Source of the DNA: Caldilineaceae bacterium
Lineage (GTDB): Bacteria; Chloroflexota; Anaerolineae; Caldilineales; Caldilineaceae
Length of the DNA stretch: 64,000 bases
Reading direction: 5' to 3'
Assembly (NCBI GenBank): GCA_022821545.1
Contig: JAJEDJ010000001.1
Span: 124,001-188,000 of the forward strand
The notes under the pieces are model-generated. The model was given only the letters and a program-made list of their open reading frames with translations. It ran no database searches and was not told where the DNA came from. The position numbers and the translations under genes were made by a program. Shown one piece after another: positions 17,629 to 26,328 of this stretch. Position 1 is the first letter of the stretch; every line of letters begins with the position of its first letter.

Positions 17629-18563
17629 AGCGTCACCCTGGGATCCAGGAACGGGTATACAAAGTCCACGATGAGATTGCTCATCATGATGAGGAAGGCC
17701 CCAAAGAGTGTGCAGCCCATCATAAGAGGATAATCACGTTGAATGAGCGAGGTGACAAACAGGTTTCCATAGCCGGGAATGCCGAAAATCTGCTCGACAA
17801 ATACTGATCCCGTAATCAGACCCGTGACGATCAGCCCCAACGACGTCACCACGGGCGTAATGGCGTTGCGCATGACATGCCCCAGAATTACCTGGCGCTC
17901 CCTTAGCCCCTTCGCCCGCGCCGTGCGAACGTAATCGTTTTCAGCCACTTCCAGGATGCCGACTCTCATCTGGCGAACTACGACCGCCAGGGGAAACAGG
18001 ATCAGCATCAGGGTCGGCATGATCACATTCGGGTGCGCGATACCCTTCCAGCCGTAGGGAACATTCATTACGTCAAGCCTGAGAACCAATATGATGAACA
18101 GCAGAGGGGCGAGAACATATACGGGAACAGTGCGCAGGAAAAGACTTCCTCCGACAATGAAATAGTCCACCGCGGTGTTCTGCCTGACTGCCGCCAGGAC
18201 GCCCAAGGGTATACCGGTAACAACCAGAACGACGAATGCCAGTAGCCCCACCTGCGCAGAAATTGGGAAAACCTTCAGAATCATCCCCAACACGGGGCGG
18301 CTGCGAACGATCGAGTCGCCCAGATCGCCCCGGAGAACGTTGCCCACATAGCGGATGAACTGCACGTGAAGCGGCTGATCAAGGCCAAGTCGCGCTCGCG
18401 CCCGTTCCACCATCTCTTCGGTTGCGACCACCGTCTCCATACTTTCGTACATCATCTCGATGGGGTCGCCGGGCGCCATGTGGCCCAAAGTGAAGATGAT
18501 TACAAGAACCACCAGAAGCAGCGGAATGATGCCGAGCACTCGCATAATCAGGTACTTGAGCAA
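17625..18563 (-). CDS. ABC importer B, DppB-type permease
   Basis: 312 aa with the usual DppB order: LIMRVLGIIPLLLVVL helix, LGHMAPGDP, periplasmic loop ending in LRGDLGDSI, five further helices, EAA loop TARAKGLRERQVILGH. TTG start at 18563, supported by GGAGGAG about 9 nt upstream and by family N-termini. Coupled by a 4-bp overlap to the DppC-type gene. Preceded by a 283-bp gap with two perfect stem-loops after the binding-protein gene. Confidence 0.9.
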   Translation of the reverse strand: MLKYLIMRVLGIIPLLLVVLVIIFTLGHMAPGDPIEMMYESMETVVATEEMVERARARLGLDQPLHVQFIRYVGNVLRGDLGDSIVRSRPVLGMILKVFPISAQVGLLAFVVLVVTGIPLGVLAAVRQNTAVDYFIVGGSLFLRTVPVYVLAPLLFIILVLRLDVMNVPYGWKGIAHPNVIMPTLMLILFPLAVVVRQMRVGILEVAENDYVRTARAKGLRERQVILGHVMRNAITPVVTSLGLIVTGLITGSVFVEQIFGIPGYGNLFVTSLIQRDYPLMMGCTLFGAFLIMMSNLIVDFVYPFLDPRVTL

Positions 18564-18677
18564 TCTCTGTTCTCCTCCTCACCATCGTGGACCGGAGTCG
18601 TCAGGTCTGTCTACCGCCTTCGCTGTCCTGAGCACCCCCGAAGACCGTTCAGGAAACGATAGCGACCATAACGAAGA

Positions 18678-18707
18678 GGAATCTCGCGCCGGCTGTCGCG
18701 AGATTCC
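18678..18707 (-). promoter_or_regulatory. perfect 11-bp stem-loop between binding protein and permease
   Basis: GGAATCTCGCG (18678-18688) and CGCGAGATTCC (18697-18707) with an 8-nt loop. It lies mid-way in the 283-bp gap of importer B, downstream of a second stem-loop, and could modulate read-through or mRNA decay. Confidence 0.7.
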
Positions 18708-18787
18708 CAGGTCAAATCTTCGACTCCAGTCAAAACAGGCCTCTGGCAACAGCCAGGTCTCGTCGATCCCAATAGACCGGGCAGCCG

Positions 18788-18818
18788 GAAGGCTGGCTCT
18801 ATACATGAGCCAGCCTTC
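18788..18818 (-). promoter_or_regulatory. perfect 12-bp stem-loop just after binding-protein stop
   Basis: GAAGGCTGGCTC (18788-18799) and GAGCCAGCCTTC (18807-18818), 7-nt loop, 28 bp downstream of the stop codon of the importer B binding protein. No T-run follows, so 3'-end stabilisation or partial termination is more likely than full termination. Confidence 0.75.
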
Positions 18819-18846
18819 TCTCCTGTCACAGCAGCCAGACAACAGG

Positions 18847-20496
18847 CTAGCGCTCCGTCACAGTTACCTCTTCGATGTTGTACCAGTTGTTGTACCAGGT
18901 ACCCTCCAGACCCTGGACCCAGGGCTTGGCGTGCCAGGAATAGGAAACAACGAAGAAGGGCTTCCAAACGTAGTCTTCCAGGTAAATCAGCTCTGCCTCG
19001 TGTACCAGTTCAAGGAAGCGAGGATCATCGCGACTGATAGACATGGCCTCGTCGAGGAGCGCGTCCACTTCAGGATTGCTGTAGCGGATTCTGCTCATGG
19101 CATTCCCGGTGTAAGCGGCGCGCCACACGGCATGTCCCGGATCCGGCAACGTGCCCCAGCCAAAACCGCCCATGTGAACAACGTCCGCCCTGGCATCGCC
19201 GCGCGCCCAGTCATTCCACCATGGTTTGGTTTCGACGTTCGTTATCCCCAGCGTGTCTCGCCACATCTCCAGGATCATTTCCATGCCGCGCACCCACTCG
19301 GCATCCGGTGTACCCAGCGCCAAATTGAGTTTGGGCAGGTTCTCGGCCGAACCGTAAGTGGAGTTCGCCAGCTCCTCCTTCGCCAGTTCAGGATCGTACT
19401 GAAGCGCGCCGGCCATTTCGAAAATCTCGGGGCGATGACCGGACAGGCCGGGATAGATCGGGCCGGCCGCCGGATCCTTGGTGTCGCCGTAAATTACCTG
19501 CACGATGCGCTCGTGATCGATGGCGTGAATCAACGCCCGCCGCACCATCGGATCGTCCATCGGGGGCAGATTGGGATTGAATCCCCAGATGTTGCTGTAC
19601 CTGTAGTTCATCGGCACGACATCCTCGGGATACTTGAGCGATAACGCGTCTCCAGCCGCGCCCGTGAATATGACGATGTCGAACTGGTCGTTCTCATACA
19701 TCAGGCTGAGCGTTTCTTCAGCAAGCACCGAAGTTACTTCGACCCGTATGGATGCCTTGTTCTCTCCCCAATAGTTCGGGTTGGGAACGTAGACGTAGCT
19801 CATCACGTCGTCATCCCATGACTCGATCGTATACGGTCCAGTGACCAGCGGATCATTGGTCCACCACTCCCCGTTCAGATCCGCCCAGGCCTGTTCGGCC
19901 TTGGCCGTGGCCGAGTTGTAGTTGGCAAGCACCTTGTATACGAAGAGGGGATCGGCCTCTTTCAAATTGATCTCCAAAGTGAATTCGTCGACGACGACCA
20001 GGCCTTCCATCTCGGTGGCAGTGCCTTCGCGCACCGCATCGTAACCCACAATGCCGGCATAGTTCGGCGGCACCCATCCGGACAGATTCTCAGGATTCAC
20101 CACATACTCAAACCAGGCTTTGATGTCGCCGGCGGTGAACTGACTTCCATCCGACCACTTGACTTCAGGATTCACGTGCAGTGTGTAGGTCGTCCCGTCT
20201 TCACTGACATCGTACGACGTGCATGTTCCCGGCGTCAGATTCGCGCCCGGGTCGGCAACGAAGGGCGGCAGCCATACATGCTGCATGATAAAGCGGCCAA
20301 ACCCTCCTTCCCGGGCCGGGTCAAACGTCTTCATACTCTGAATCATGCCGTAGCGAATAACCTGCTCAACGGCAGGCTCCGCCGCTTCCTCAGCGTCCGC
20401 CGCTCCCGAACCCCCGGCGGCCGGCGCCGGCGCGACACATGCTGCAATCAACAGCCCCAAGAGGACAATCAGTATAGGCAATGGATAGCGTTTCAT
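18847..20496 (-). CDS. ABC importer B, family-5 solute-binding lipoprotein
   Basis: 549 aa counted from ATG 20496. Six codons upstream lies another ATG (20514), but GGGGGA between the two favours the inner start, which also gives a cleaner signal: basic MKR, hydrophobic core, lipobox IAAC with Cys20. A Gly/Ala/Glu linker leads into a complete SBP_bac_5 domain beginning VEQVIRYGMIQSMKTFDP. It lacks the CxxC pair found in the binding proteins of importer D. First gene of the importer B set (binding protein, DppB, DppC, M14 peptidase); the second M14 gene lies just upstream. The 209-bp region before it holds no clear promoter, only a short palindrome (20687-20699). Confidence 0.92.
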   Translation of the reverse strand: MKRYPLPILIVLLGLLIAACVAPAPAAGGSGAADAEEAAEPAVEQVIRYGMIQSMKTFDPAREGGFGRFIMQHVWLPPFVADPGANLTPGTCTSYDVSEDGTTYTLHVNPEVKWSDGSQFTAGDIKAWFEYVVNPENLSGWVPPNYAGIVGYDAVREGTATEMEGLVVVDEFTLEINLKEADPLFVYKVLANYNSATAKAEQAWADLNGEWWTNDPLVTGPYTIESWDDDVMSYVYVPNPNYWGENKASIRVEVTSVLAEETLSLMYENDQFDIVIFTGAAGDALSLKYPEDVVPMNYRYSNIWGFNPNLPPMDDPMVRRALIHAIDHERIVQVIYGDTKDPAAGPIYPGLSGHRPEIFEMAGALQYDPELAKEELANSTYGSAENLPKLNLALGTPDAEWVRGMEMILEMWRDTLGITNVETKPWWNDWARGDARADVVHMGGFGWGTLPDPGHAVWRAAYTGNAMSRIRYSNPEVDALLDEAMSISRDDPRFLELVHEAELIYLEDYVWKPFFVVSYSWHAKPWVQGLEGTWYNNWYNIEEVTVTER

Positions 20497-20705
20497 CTTG
20501 GATATTTCCCCCATAACTGTGAATGTCTGTCGAAGGATCTCCCGATGTATTCACACGCTTGCGGCCGAAACACTGAATCGCAGAGACCGAAGGCTGCCCA
20601 GACCCAGTTCACGATTCATCACGCACACATCTTACCGGCATGACACCTCCAAGTTTCTTATCTCGAGATGAAGCGGTCGGTCCGGCGGTACCCGGTACCA
20701 ACGCC

Positions 20706-22223
20706 TCAACCGTTCAGGTCCCAGTCCTGAGGATGGAATCCCGAAGTCCGGTCCGCCGCTGAATCGAATACCGCGGTCACCACGTGAAAGTCCTCCACCT
20801 TTCCCGGTGGAATGTTGACCTGCACGATGGTGCCAGGATTGTGATAAACAAAGTAGCCGTCGACGTCCGACGGCTCCATAACGTGTCCATCCAATCTGAG
20901 ATGTTTGAAAGTTACGTCGGGGTGGGGAAGGCGAAGCCGGATGGCAAGGCCGTTTCTGATCGGTTCCGCCGGTCCTTCATACTCGACCTGGGGCCACGTT
21001 ACCTGACGCGATACCGACATTCGGAGAAACTCGTCCAGGGCATCGCCGTCAAAGCGAGGATTCTGCTTGAGCTTGGCAAACATCGGCTCCAGATTGGGTT
21101 CGTTCAGATTTGGCGCGGAGGACTCCTCCCCCGGCGCATAGAGGTTCCGGCTTTCCGGGGTCGTTGAGACAAAGGCGACGATACCGTCACGGGCCTCGGG
21201 CCAGCCGCAGGTATGCGAGATCTGAGGCAGCTTTCGCCACAACTCAACCCGGCTTGCCCGTCGTTGCGAAGCCGTCTTGCCCCATGCAGCGATGGCTACA
21301 GAGGAGCGGCAGCTGACCTGGTTGGCGGGGTAGCCCGGGTAGGGTTCCTCCCGCCACACCTCATTCCCTACCTGTAGCAGCCGGCGCAGACGCAATACTG
21401 CGCTTTCCTCCCAGCCGACCTCCATCGTCTGTATGATGCTATGGTATTGGATGTAGGAATAGAGGCCGCAGACGACCTTCGGCGTTGAAGTACTTCCGTA
21501 GAACCAGCGCTCGACACCCTCGACCGGAACTGTGGACAGCATCTGCCCGGCACTCTCTTCGCCCCGGGTTGTCAGATAACCGGCATCTTCCGCCGCCCGG
21601 TTCATCAGGTCGGGAATCGCCCGCCAGTAGCCGCGGTACAGGTTTGAAGCCCAGGATATCCCGGTGCTCTCGGTCATGGTTGACTGCTCAAACCATATGC
21701 CATGCACGTCCTGATGGACTTCCGGCCGGTACCGGTCCACGACCTCCTTAACGGCCATCGCCTCAGGTTGATTCTCAGGGTCCAGGGGGCCGTCCCACCC
21801 CCATCCTTCATAGACCCAGCGGCTGCGGCCGGCGAAAAACTCGGCAACGTCAATCAGCTCTCGATCATAACTCTCCGGTTCGCAGGCCGGCATGATGAGC
21901 ACGACTTGACGCCGCCGAATCTCCTTCGCCAGTGGGTCGTCGCCGATGAGCCACTTTATCAGTTGGAGCAGGCCGGCCGTCGTCACCCTCTCAACGCCGC
22001 TATGCGTCGAAGTAAAAAGGGCCACCTGCTTGTCTTCGTCGGAAACATCAGTCTCGCTGATGCGACAAAGCAGCACAGGTAGCCCCTTCGGTGTTCGACC
22101 TACTGTCTCGACCTGCATGATACCAGGCCGGGCAGCCGCCCACCGTCTCAGCCCTTCCTCCATCTCCGCTATACTTGGGCCAGGTGTTGGACCCAACTCT
22201 GGACGCTGATGAACGTGGCTCAT
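20706..22223 (-). CDS. M14-like carboxypeptidase paralogue with altered zinc motif
   Basis: 505 aa, paralogous to 15121-16602: shared blocks include the SDEDKQ strand, RRASRVELW and the C-terminal NGLAIRLRLPHPD...LDG...VQVNIPP domain. In the zinc-binding turn the classical HGxE is replaced by H74-S-G-V-E78, so His and Glu are one residue further apart than in HxxE; aligning the Glu puts a Ser where the zinc His is expected. A downstream VHGIWFEQ segment keeps the later His. It may be a shifted metal site or a weakened enzyme. No signal peptide. Lies directly upstream of importer B on the same strand. Confidence 0.72.
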   Translation of the reverse strand: MSHVHQRPELGPTPGPSIAEMEEGLRRWAAARPGIMQVETVGRTPKGLPVLLCRISETDVSDEDKQVALFTSTHSGVERVTTAGLLQLIKWLIGDDPLAKEIRRRQVVLIMPACEPESYDRELIDVAEFFAGRSRWVYEGWGWDGPLDPENQPEAMAVKEVVDRYRPEVHQDVHGIWFEQSTMTESTGISWASNLYRGYWRAIPDLMNRAAEDAGYLTTRGEESAGQMLSTVPVEGVERWFYGSTSTPKVVCGLYSYIQYHSIIQTMEVGWEESAVLRLRRLLQVGNEVWREEPYPGYPANQVSCRSSVAIAAWGKTASQRRASRVELWRKLPQISHTCGWPEARDGIVAFVSTTPESRNLYAPGEESSAPNLNEPNLEPMFAKLKQNPRFDGDALDEFLRMSVSRQVTWPQVEYEGPAEPIRNGLAIRLRLPHPDVTFKHLRLDGHVMEPSDVDGYFVYHNPGTIVQVNIPPGKVEDFHVVTAVFDSAADRTSGFHPQDWDLNG

Positions 22224-22356
22224 GGGTTTTTCCTATTTGGGCTATAAGTTCAGGTAGTCGCTACTCTCTGTTCGTTCCTCCCGTATGCCTGGTCCGGATC
22301 TGCATCCACACTGGGTCAAGTGATTGTTACTTCACCCACCGGAGACGGTTCAGCCG

Positions 22357-23361
22357 TTAGGCAGGCGCAGCTTCGTCTTGGGTATCGATCTGAAATGCCT
22401 CGACGGCATTGCGCCAGAAGATCCCTTCTATTTCGTCCCGGGAAAGTCCCGCGATCTCAGCGGCCTGTTTCATGGCCATAATCTGTTCGTAAATGCAGAG
22501 AACCGGACGTGCGTCCGTATGGGCAAAGCTGAAGTGCGCTTCATCGGGCTCAACCTGGTACCAGTATCGCCCGAAGGGAACGTATTTGCCGTGAAAGAAA
22601 GCTGAGTCGACACCATCCGACCCGTAGAAGATCCGTTTCAGATCTTCCTCTCGGAACAACGTCAAGAAGGGAGGCATGGTCGTAACCGCCGACAGATCAT
22701 ACCAAATATTTGGCAGGTCCCGCAAGCGGTCGATCGCCTCTCGAATTGGCCAGTAAGTGAAGCTGCGGGCGCAATGGGCAAGGATCCATCTGATGCGGGG
22801 GTAGCGGCGCGTCGTGTATTCTTCGAGGTCCGCCAGGTTCTCCTCATCGGCGCAGCCCCCCGGCCGCGACAGATGCATTGTGACCCAGAGGCCGCGGTCG
22901 TTGGCAAGCTCCATCTGTTCGTGCGTCAGAAACTCGTGAATCCGGCAGAGGTCCGCATCACCGGTCGAAGAAAAGACCCGATAGGGCTTGAGGCCGATAA
23001 AGCCGGCCCGCTTGATGTCTTCCTCAATGCGAGAAATGTTACAGGAAGGAGTGACCAGGCGATTGGCCCGCGAAGAGGGGTCCAGGGCGACTTGCCCGGC
23101 AAGCATGTCGGTATGCTTTTCAACGTCGATGCCGATCTTGGGCATCCCCAGGAGGAGGAAATTCATGCGCCGGCCGGGGAACATGAGACGGCCCCACGCC
23201 CGCAGTGTTTCCAGATCGGCGTACGATCGTGTCGTCGCCGGCGCGTCCGGCCGCATATCCGCCGCATCGAACAGGTGGCAGTGGGCATCAAACACGCGTT
23301 GAGGGACGAAGTCCGCCAGCTCCTCCTCCCAGAATTCGCGATCGGAATCACTGTAGTCCAT
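22357..23361 (-). CDS. amidohydrolase-2 (TIM-barrel metal hydrolase) family protein
   Basis: 334 aa from ATG 23361, chosen because GGGAGGT lies 7 nt upstream; a longer in-frame start 24 bp earlier has no ribosome site. Metal ligands are visible: DAHCH (H27, H29), a mid-chain TMHLSRPGG His, WILAHCARS and the terminal Asp in FYGSDG. The family includes lactonases and decarboxylases such as 4-sulfomuconolactonase and LigI. Probably cytoplasmic. It stands with two other amidohydrolase genes and a DegT aminotransferase in one minus-strand series, suggesting ring-opening or lactone hydrolysis of oxidised sugars. Confidence 0.82.
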   Translation of the reverse strand: MDYSDSDREFWEEELADFVPQRVFDAHCHLFDAADMRPDAPATTRSYADLETLRAWGRLMFPGRRMNFLLLGMPKIGIDVEKHTDMLAGQVALDPSSRANRLVTPSCNISRIEEDIKRAGFIGLKPYRVFSSTGDADLCRIHEFLTHEQMELANDRGLWVTMHLSRPGGCADEENLADLEEYTTRRYPRIRWILAHCARSFTYWPIREAIDRLRDLPNIWYDLSAVTTMPPFLTLFREEDLKRIFYGSDGVDSAFFHGKYVPFGRYWYQVEPDEAHFSFAHTDARPVLCIYEQIMAMKQAAEIAGLSRDEIEGIFWRNAVEAFQIDTQDEAAPA

Positions 23362-23467
23362 GAACTGACCTCCCGCAGGCTGCATGATGGAGACACAAGC
23401 GGCTCGCCTGCCCCTGCCAGGTTCTTGGTGTACTCCAGCCAGGTCAAACGTGCCACCTCAACGCAGT

Positions 23468-24217
23468 TCAGATTCCCAACAGGCGCGCCGCGTTCCCGCC
23501 GCAGACCAGCCGCTTGGCCTCATCAGAGATGTCGGCCGTTATGATCTTGCCCAGCTGCGGGCGAGAGTCCATCAGGGCGATATCCGATCCAAACAGGACC
23601 CGGTCGGCGCCGGCCTCGTTCACCAGTTGCTCGATAACGCCCGGCGTGCGAAAGGTAGAGCAGGTCTCCAGAAAGATATTGGGATAGTCCTGCGCCGCCT
23701 TGATGGCAGCCGCCCGCGGCTCTGCGACATTGCCTGCGTGGCCGGACACGAAGTTGGCGTTGGGGAATCTGGCCGCACAGTCTGCCAGCAAGCCCGGGTG
23801 GGAATGCGGGTCTGTACCCGTGTGGAAAATGATCGCCAGTCCGCGCGCATTGGCGAACTCGTAGATCGGATGCCAGATCGGTTCGTTCAGGTCCCACTGT
23901 GTATAGGGCGGGTAGAGCTTGATTGCGACCAGGCCCAGCTCATCTATCGCCCGGGTCAGTTCCGCAACCATGCCTTCCGGCATCATCGGCGACACATAGG
24001 CGAAACCGACGAAGCGGTCGGGATGCTTGGCCACGAATTGGGCCGTAATGTCGTTGCCGGTCGTGCCGTCAGGGTGAAAGATATTGAAAACGCAGGAGAC
24101 GTCGATACCCACTCTGTCCATTGCGCGCAGGATCAGCGCCGGATCGTCGACCCCATTGTAGCTGTCGAGGCGGCCGGTATGGCCGTGAAAGTCGATCACT
24201 CTCTGCTCTTCAATCAT
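23468..24217 (-). CDS. amidohydrolase-2 family protein (intact active site)
   Basis: 249 aa compact TIM barrel. Ligands seen: DFHGH (H11, H13), AIIFHTGTDPH, NFVSGHAGN and the Asp of LFGSDIA. Its start overlaps the end of the upstream gene (24210-24974) by 8 bp, so the two are translationally coupled. That partner is a degenerate member of the same fold, which suggests that the two chains form a hetero-oligomer. Domain for domain, the pair matches the fused protein at 26329-27849, whose first half is degenerate and second half intact. Confidence 0.85.
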   Translation of the reverse strand: MIEEQRVIDFHGHTGRLDSYNGVDDPALILRAMDRVGIDVSCVFNIFHPDGTTGNDITAQFVAKHPDRFVGFAYVSPMMPEGMVAELTRAIDELGLVAIKLYPPYTQWDLNEPIWHPIYEFANARGLAIIFHTGTDPHSHPGLLADCAARFPNANFVSGHAGNVAEPRAAAIKAAQDYPNIFLETCSTFRTPGVIEQLVNEAGADRVLFGSDIALMDSRPQLGKIITADISDEAKRLVCGGNAARLLGI

Positions 24218-24974
24218 GCCGGCCCTCTCCCTGTAGAATGCGTAGCAGATTCCCCGCGCAGATCAGTTCCAGCTCCGACTCACTGATGTCGGTATGGTGA
24301 AGGTAATAGAGCATCGTCCCCATGGCTAAGCGGTCATACCAGGAGCCGTAGACAAAGCGCTCCGCCCCATACTCGCCGCAGAGCGCCTCCACCTCCCCCA
24401 GCGGCTCGATCCGGCTCAACTCCAGGTAGGAATTGGGCAGCGTTGTCATCAACGGCCGCACCCACAGGGCGTGGCTGTAGTGAGCGCCCACCAGGACCGT
24501 GACCAGCTCCGGAAAGGCGCTCAAGGTCATCGCCAACTCGTCCGCATCGGCATCGGGCAACGGAATCCAGAGGGGGATGCGGTTGTCGCTCAGCCACGTG
24601 AGCATAGCCCCGCACGACCATGGCCTGAAGGGCAGCCCGACCGAGCGCGCATTGTGCAGGCGGACGCTGTGGACACGCCCCTGTTCGTGCAGCGCCTGCA
24701 CCTGCGCCAAGGAGTCTGGCGTAGGCATGATCGACCACTGGGGAAAGAGGCGGCTGTCATCCAACCACGCTTCAAGAAAACCATTGCCGTCAAACGGGCT
24801 CACTTCCTCCGTCTGGGCGTGGTAGATGAGCGCCTTTTCAACCCCGTGGCGGTCCATTTCGGACAGCAGCTGGTCGCGACTGCGGCAAGGCGAGGGCTGA
24901 TAGTGAAGGTCGCCCACACGGACATTCGCATCGAAAACGGGGACACGCGGCTGGAAAGTGAACTGTATAGACAT
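24210..24974 (-). CDS. degenerate amidohydrolase-like protein (probable pseudoenzyme subunit)
   Basis: 254 aa with the TIM-barrel layout of amidohydrolase-2 but without its metal site: the HxH position reads FDANVRV (14-20), and the terminal GSD motif reads GSWYD. The conserved ending (a DISESELELICAGNLLRIL helix) confirms the fold. It is co-translated with the intact amidohydrolase at 23468-24217 (8-bp overlap) and begins 5 bp after the DegT gene. Likely a structural or regulatory partner. It does not look like a decaying gene: the frame is clean and codon use matches the neighbours. Confidence 0.72.
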   Translation of the reverse strand: MSIQFTFQPRVPVFDANVRVGDLHYQPSPCRSRDQLLSEMDRHGVEKALIYHAQTEEVSPFDGNGFLEAWLDDSRLFPQWSIMPTPDSLAQVQALHEQGRVHSVRLHNARSVGLPFRPWSCGAMLTWLSDNRIPLWIPLPDADADELAMTLSAFPELVTVLVGAHYSHALWVRPLMTTLPNSYLELSRIEPLGEVEALCGEYGAERFVYGSWYDRLAMGTMLYYLHHTDISESELELICAGNLLRILQGEGRHD

Positions 24975-24979
24975 AAGTC

Positions 24980-26218
24980 TTAACCCTGGTCTGACAGTTT
25001 TGAACGGTAGTAGTCGCCGACCTTCTTGATCGCCGTGCTGAAATCGGCCGCGTCCTGGTCGGTGTAGGAGGGGCTCATCGGAATCACCACCGCCGTCTCC
25101 AGGAAACTTTCCCCGCCCGGCAGCGATATTGAGCCGTAGTCCATGGCTGCGGCCTTCTCGCCGGCGTAGGAGAAGTCAGCCGTTCCATAAGCGCGCTGCT
25201 GGGCCATGACCGGGTACTTGTAGACCGGATAGACCATGTAGGGCGAGTTGGCCGGCACACCCTCGGCCTGCAATGCCGCCGCAAACTGCTCTGCCGTCGC
25301 ACCCATGACCGCAGCATCAACGTGAAATCCGTAGACCCAGTACGAGTGCGTAGCCTCCGGCAGGACCGGCTGCAATGAGAGACCCGCTTCGCCGTCGACA
25401 ACCTCATTCAGGTGGTTGGCGACCCACTGCTTGCGGCGGACCGCGTCGGTCACCTTTTTGAGTTGGGCAACGCCGACTGCGCCTTGCAGGTCGGTCATGC
25501 GATAGTTGGGGGCCAGATAGTAGTGCTCGTATACCGGGCTGCGGGGGTTGCCCTTGTCCGCAAACCATTTCAACCGTTCGGCCAGATCGTCCCGGTTGCT
25601 GATGACCATGCCGCCGTCGCCGGTCGTCATGTGCTTTCCGCCAAAGCTGTAGCAGCCGAAGTCCCCCCACGTACCGACCGGCCTGCCGCCGTACTCTGCC
25701 AGCTGAGCCTGCGCGCAGTCCTCGATCAAGAAGAGGTTATACTTGCGCGCGAGTTCAACATAGGCCTCCATCGGAGCAGGATTGCCAAAGAGATGCACGA
25801 CAATGATCGCCTTGGTTCGTTCGGTGATCTTGGCTTCGACATCCGCAATGTCTAGGTTGCCCGTCCTGGGATCAATGTCGGCGAACACGGGCACGGCGTT
25901 CTGGTAGAGGATGCCGATGATCGTGCCCATATCGGTGATGCTCGTTGTAATGATCTCGTCGCCCGGGTTGGGGTCGATTGTGCCGACGGCGGTATGCACG
26001 GCAGCGGTGCCCGACGTAACCGCCTGGGCATACTTGACGCCGTTCATCTCGGCGAAGTCCCGCTCAAACTGGTCAACCTTGTTGCCGCTGAGCCGGTTGA
26101 GTTTCCCGGAGCGGATCACCTCGATCAGTTCGTTTATCTCCTCTTCGCCCATGTCCCACTGGGGGCCAAACGATCCGCTCCGCACAGGCGGGGAGTTGCG
26201 TTCGATTGCAATGGCCAT
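24980..26218 (-). CDS. DegT/DnrJ/EryC1/StrS-family PLP aminotransferase
   Basis: 412 aa. VTSGTAAVH phosphate-binding turn, IEDCAQAQ with Asp167, Schiff-base Lys195 in SFGGKHMTTGDGG, and the C-terminal PMSPSYTDQDA segment. Related to 8767-10059 but not a close copy. ATG start, GGAGAAT just upstream. Followed by the coupled degenerate/intact amidohydrolase pair with only 5 bp between, so it probably belongs to the same pathway, perhaps removing or adding an amino group on a sugar-derived acid before hydrolysis. No sugar-nucleotide biosynthesis genes are nearby. Confidence 0.87.
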   Translation of the reverse strand: MAIAIERNSPPVRSGSFGPQWDMGEEEINELIEVIRSGKLNRLSGNKVDQFERDFAEMNGVKYAQAVTSGTAAVHTAVGTIDPNPGDEIITTSITDMGTIIGILYQNAVPVFADIDPRTGNLDIADVEAKITERTKAIIVVHLFGNPAPMEAYVELARKYNLFLIEDCAQAQLAEYGGRPVGTWGDFGCYSFGGKHMTTGDGGMVISNRDDLAERLKWFADKGNPRSPVYEHYYLAPNYRMTDLQGAVGVAQLKKVTDAVRRKQWVANHLNEVVDGEAGLSLQPVLPEATHSYWVYGFHVDAAVMGATAEQFAAALQAEGVPANSPYMVYPVYKYPVMAQQRAYGTADFSYAGEKAAAMDYGSISLPGGESFLETAVVIPMSPSYTDQDAADFSTAIKKVGDYYRSKLSDQG

Positions 26219-26280
26219 TTCAGGATTCTCCTTGTTATAGTTCGACCGGGTTATCCATTCGGTCTGTGAGCGATGCAGGT

Positions 26281-26296
26281 CGTTTCGGAAGAAACG
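26281..26296 (-). other. small perfect stem-loop in the amidohydrolase operon
   Basis: CGTTTC-GGAA-GAAACG, six pairs with a 4-nt loop, in the 110-bp gap between the fused amidohydrolase and the DegT gene. No T-run; role unknown. Confidence 0.4.
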
Positions 26297-26328
26297 TCCA
26301 CGGCATCAGGATGATCCACGCTCAGGCA

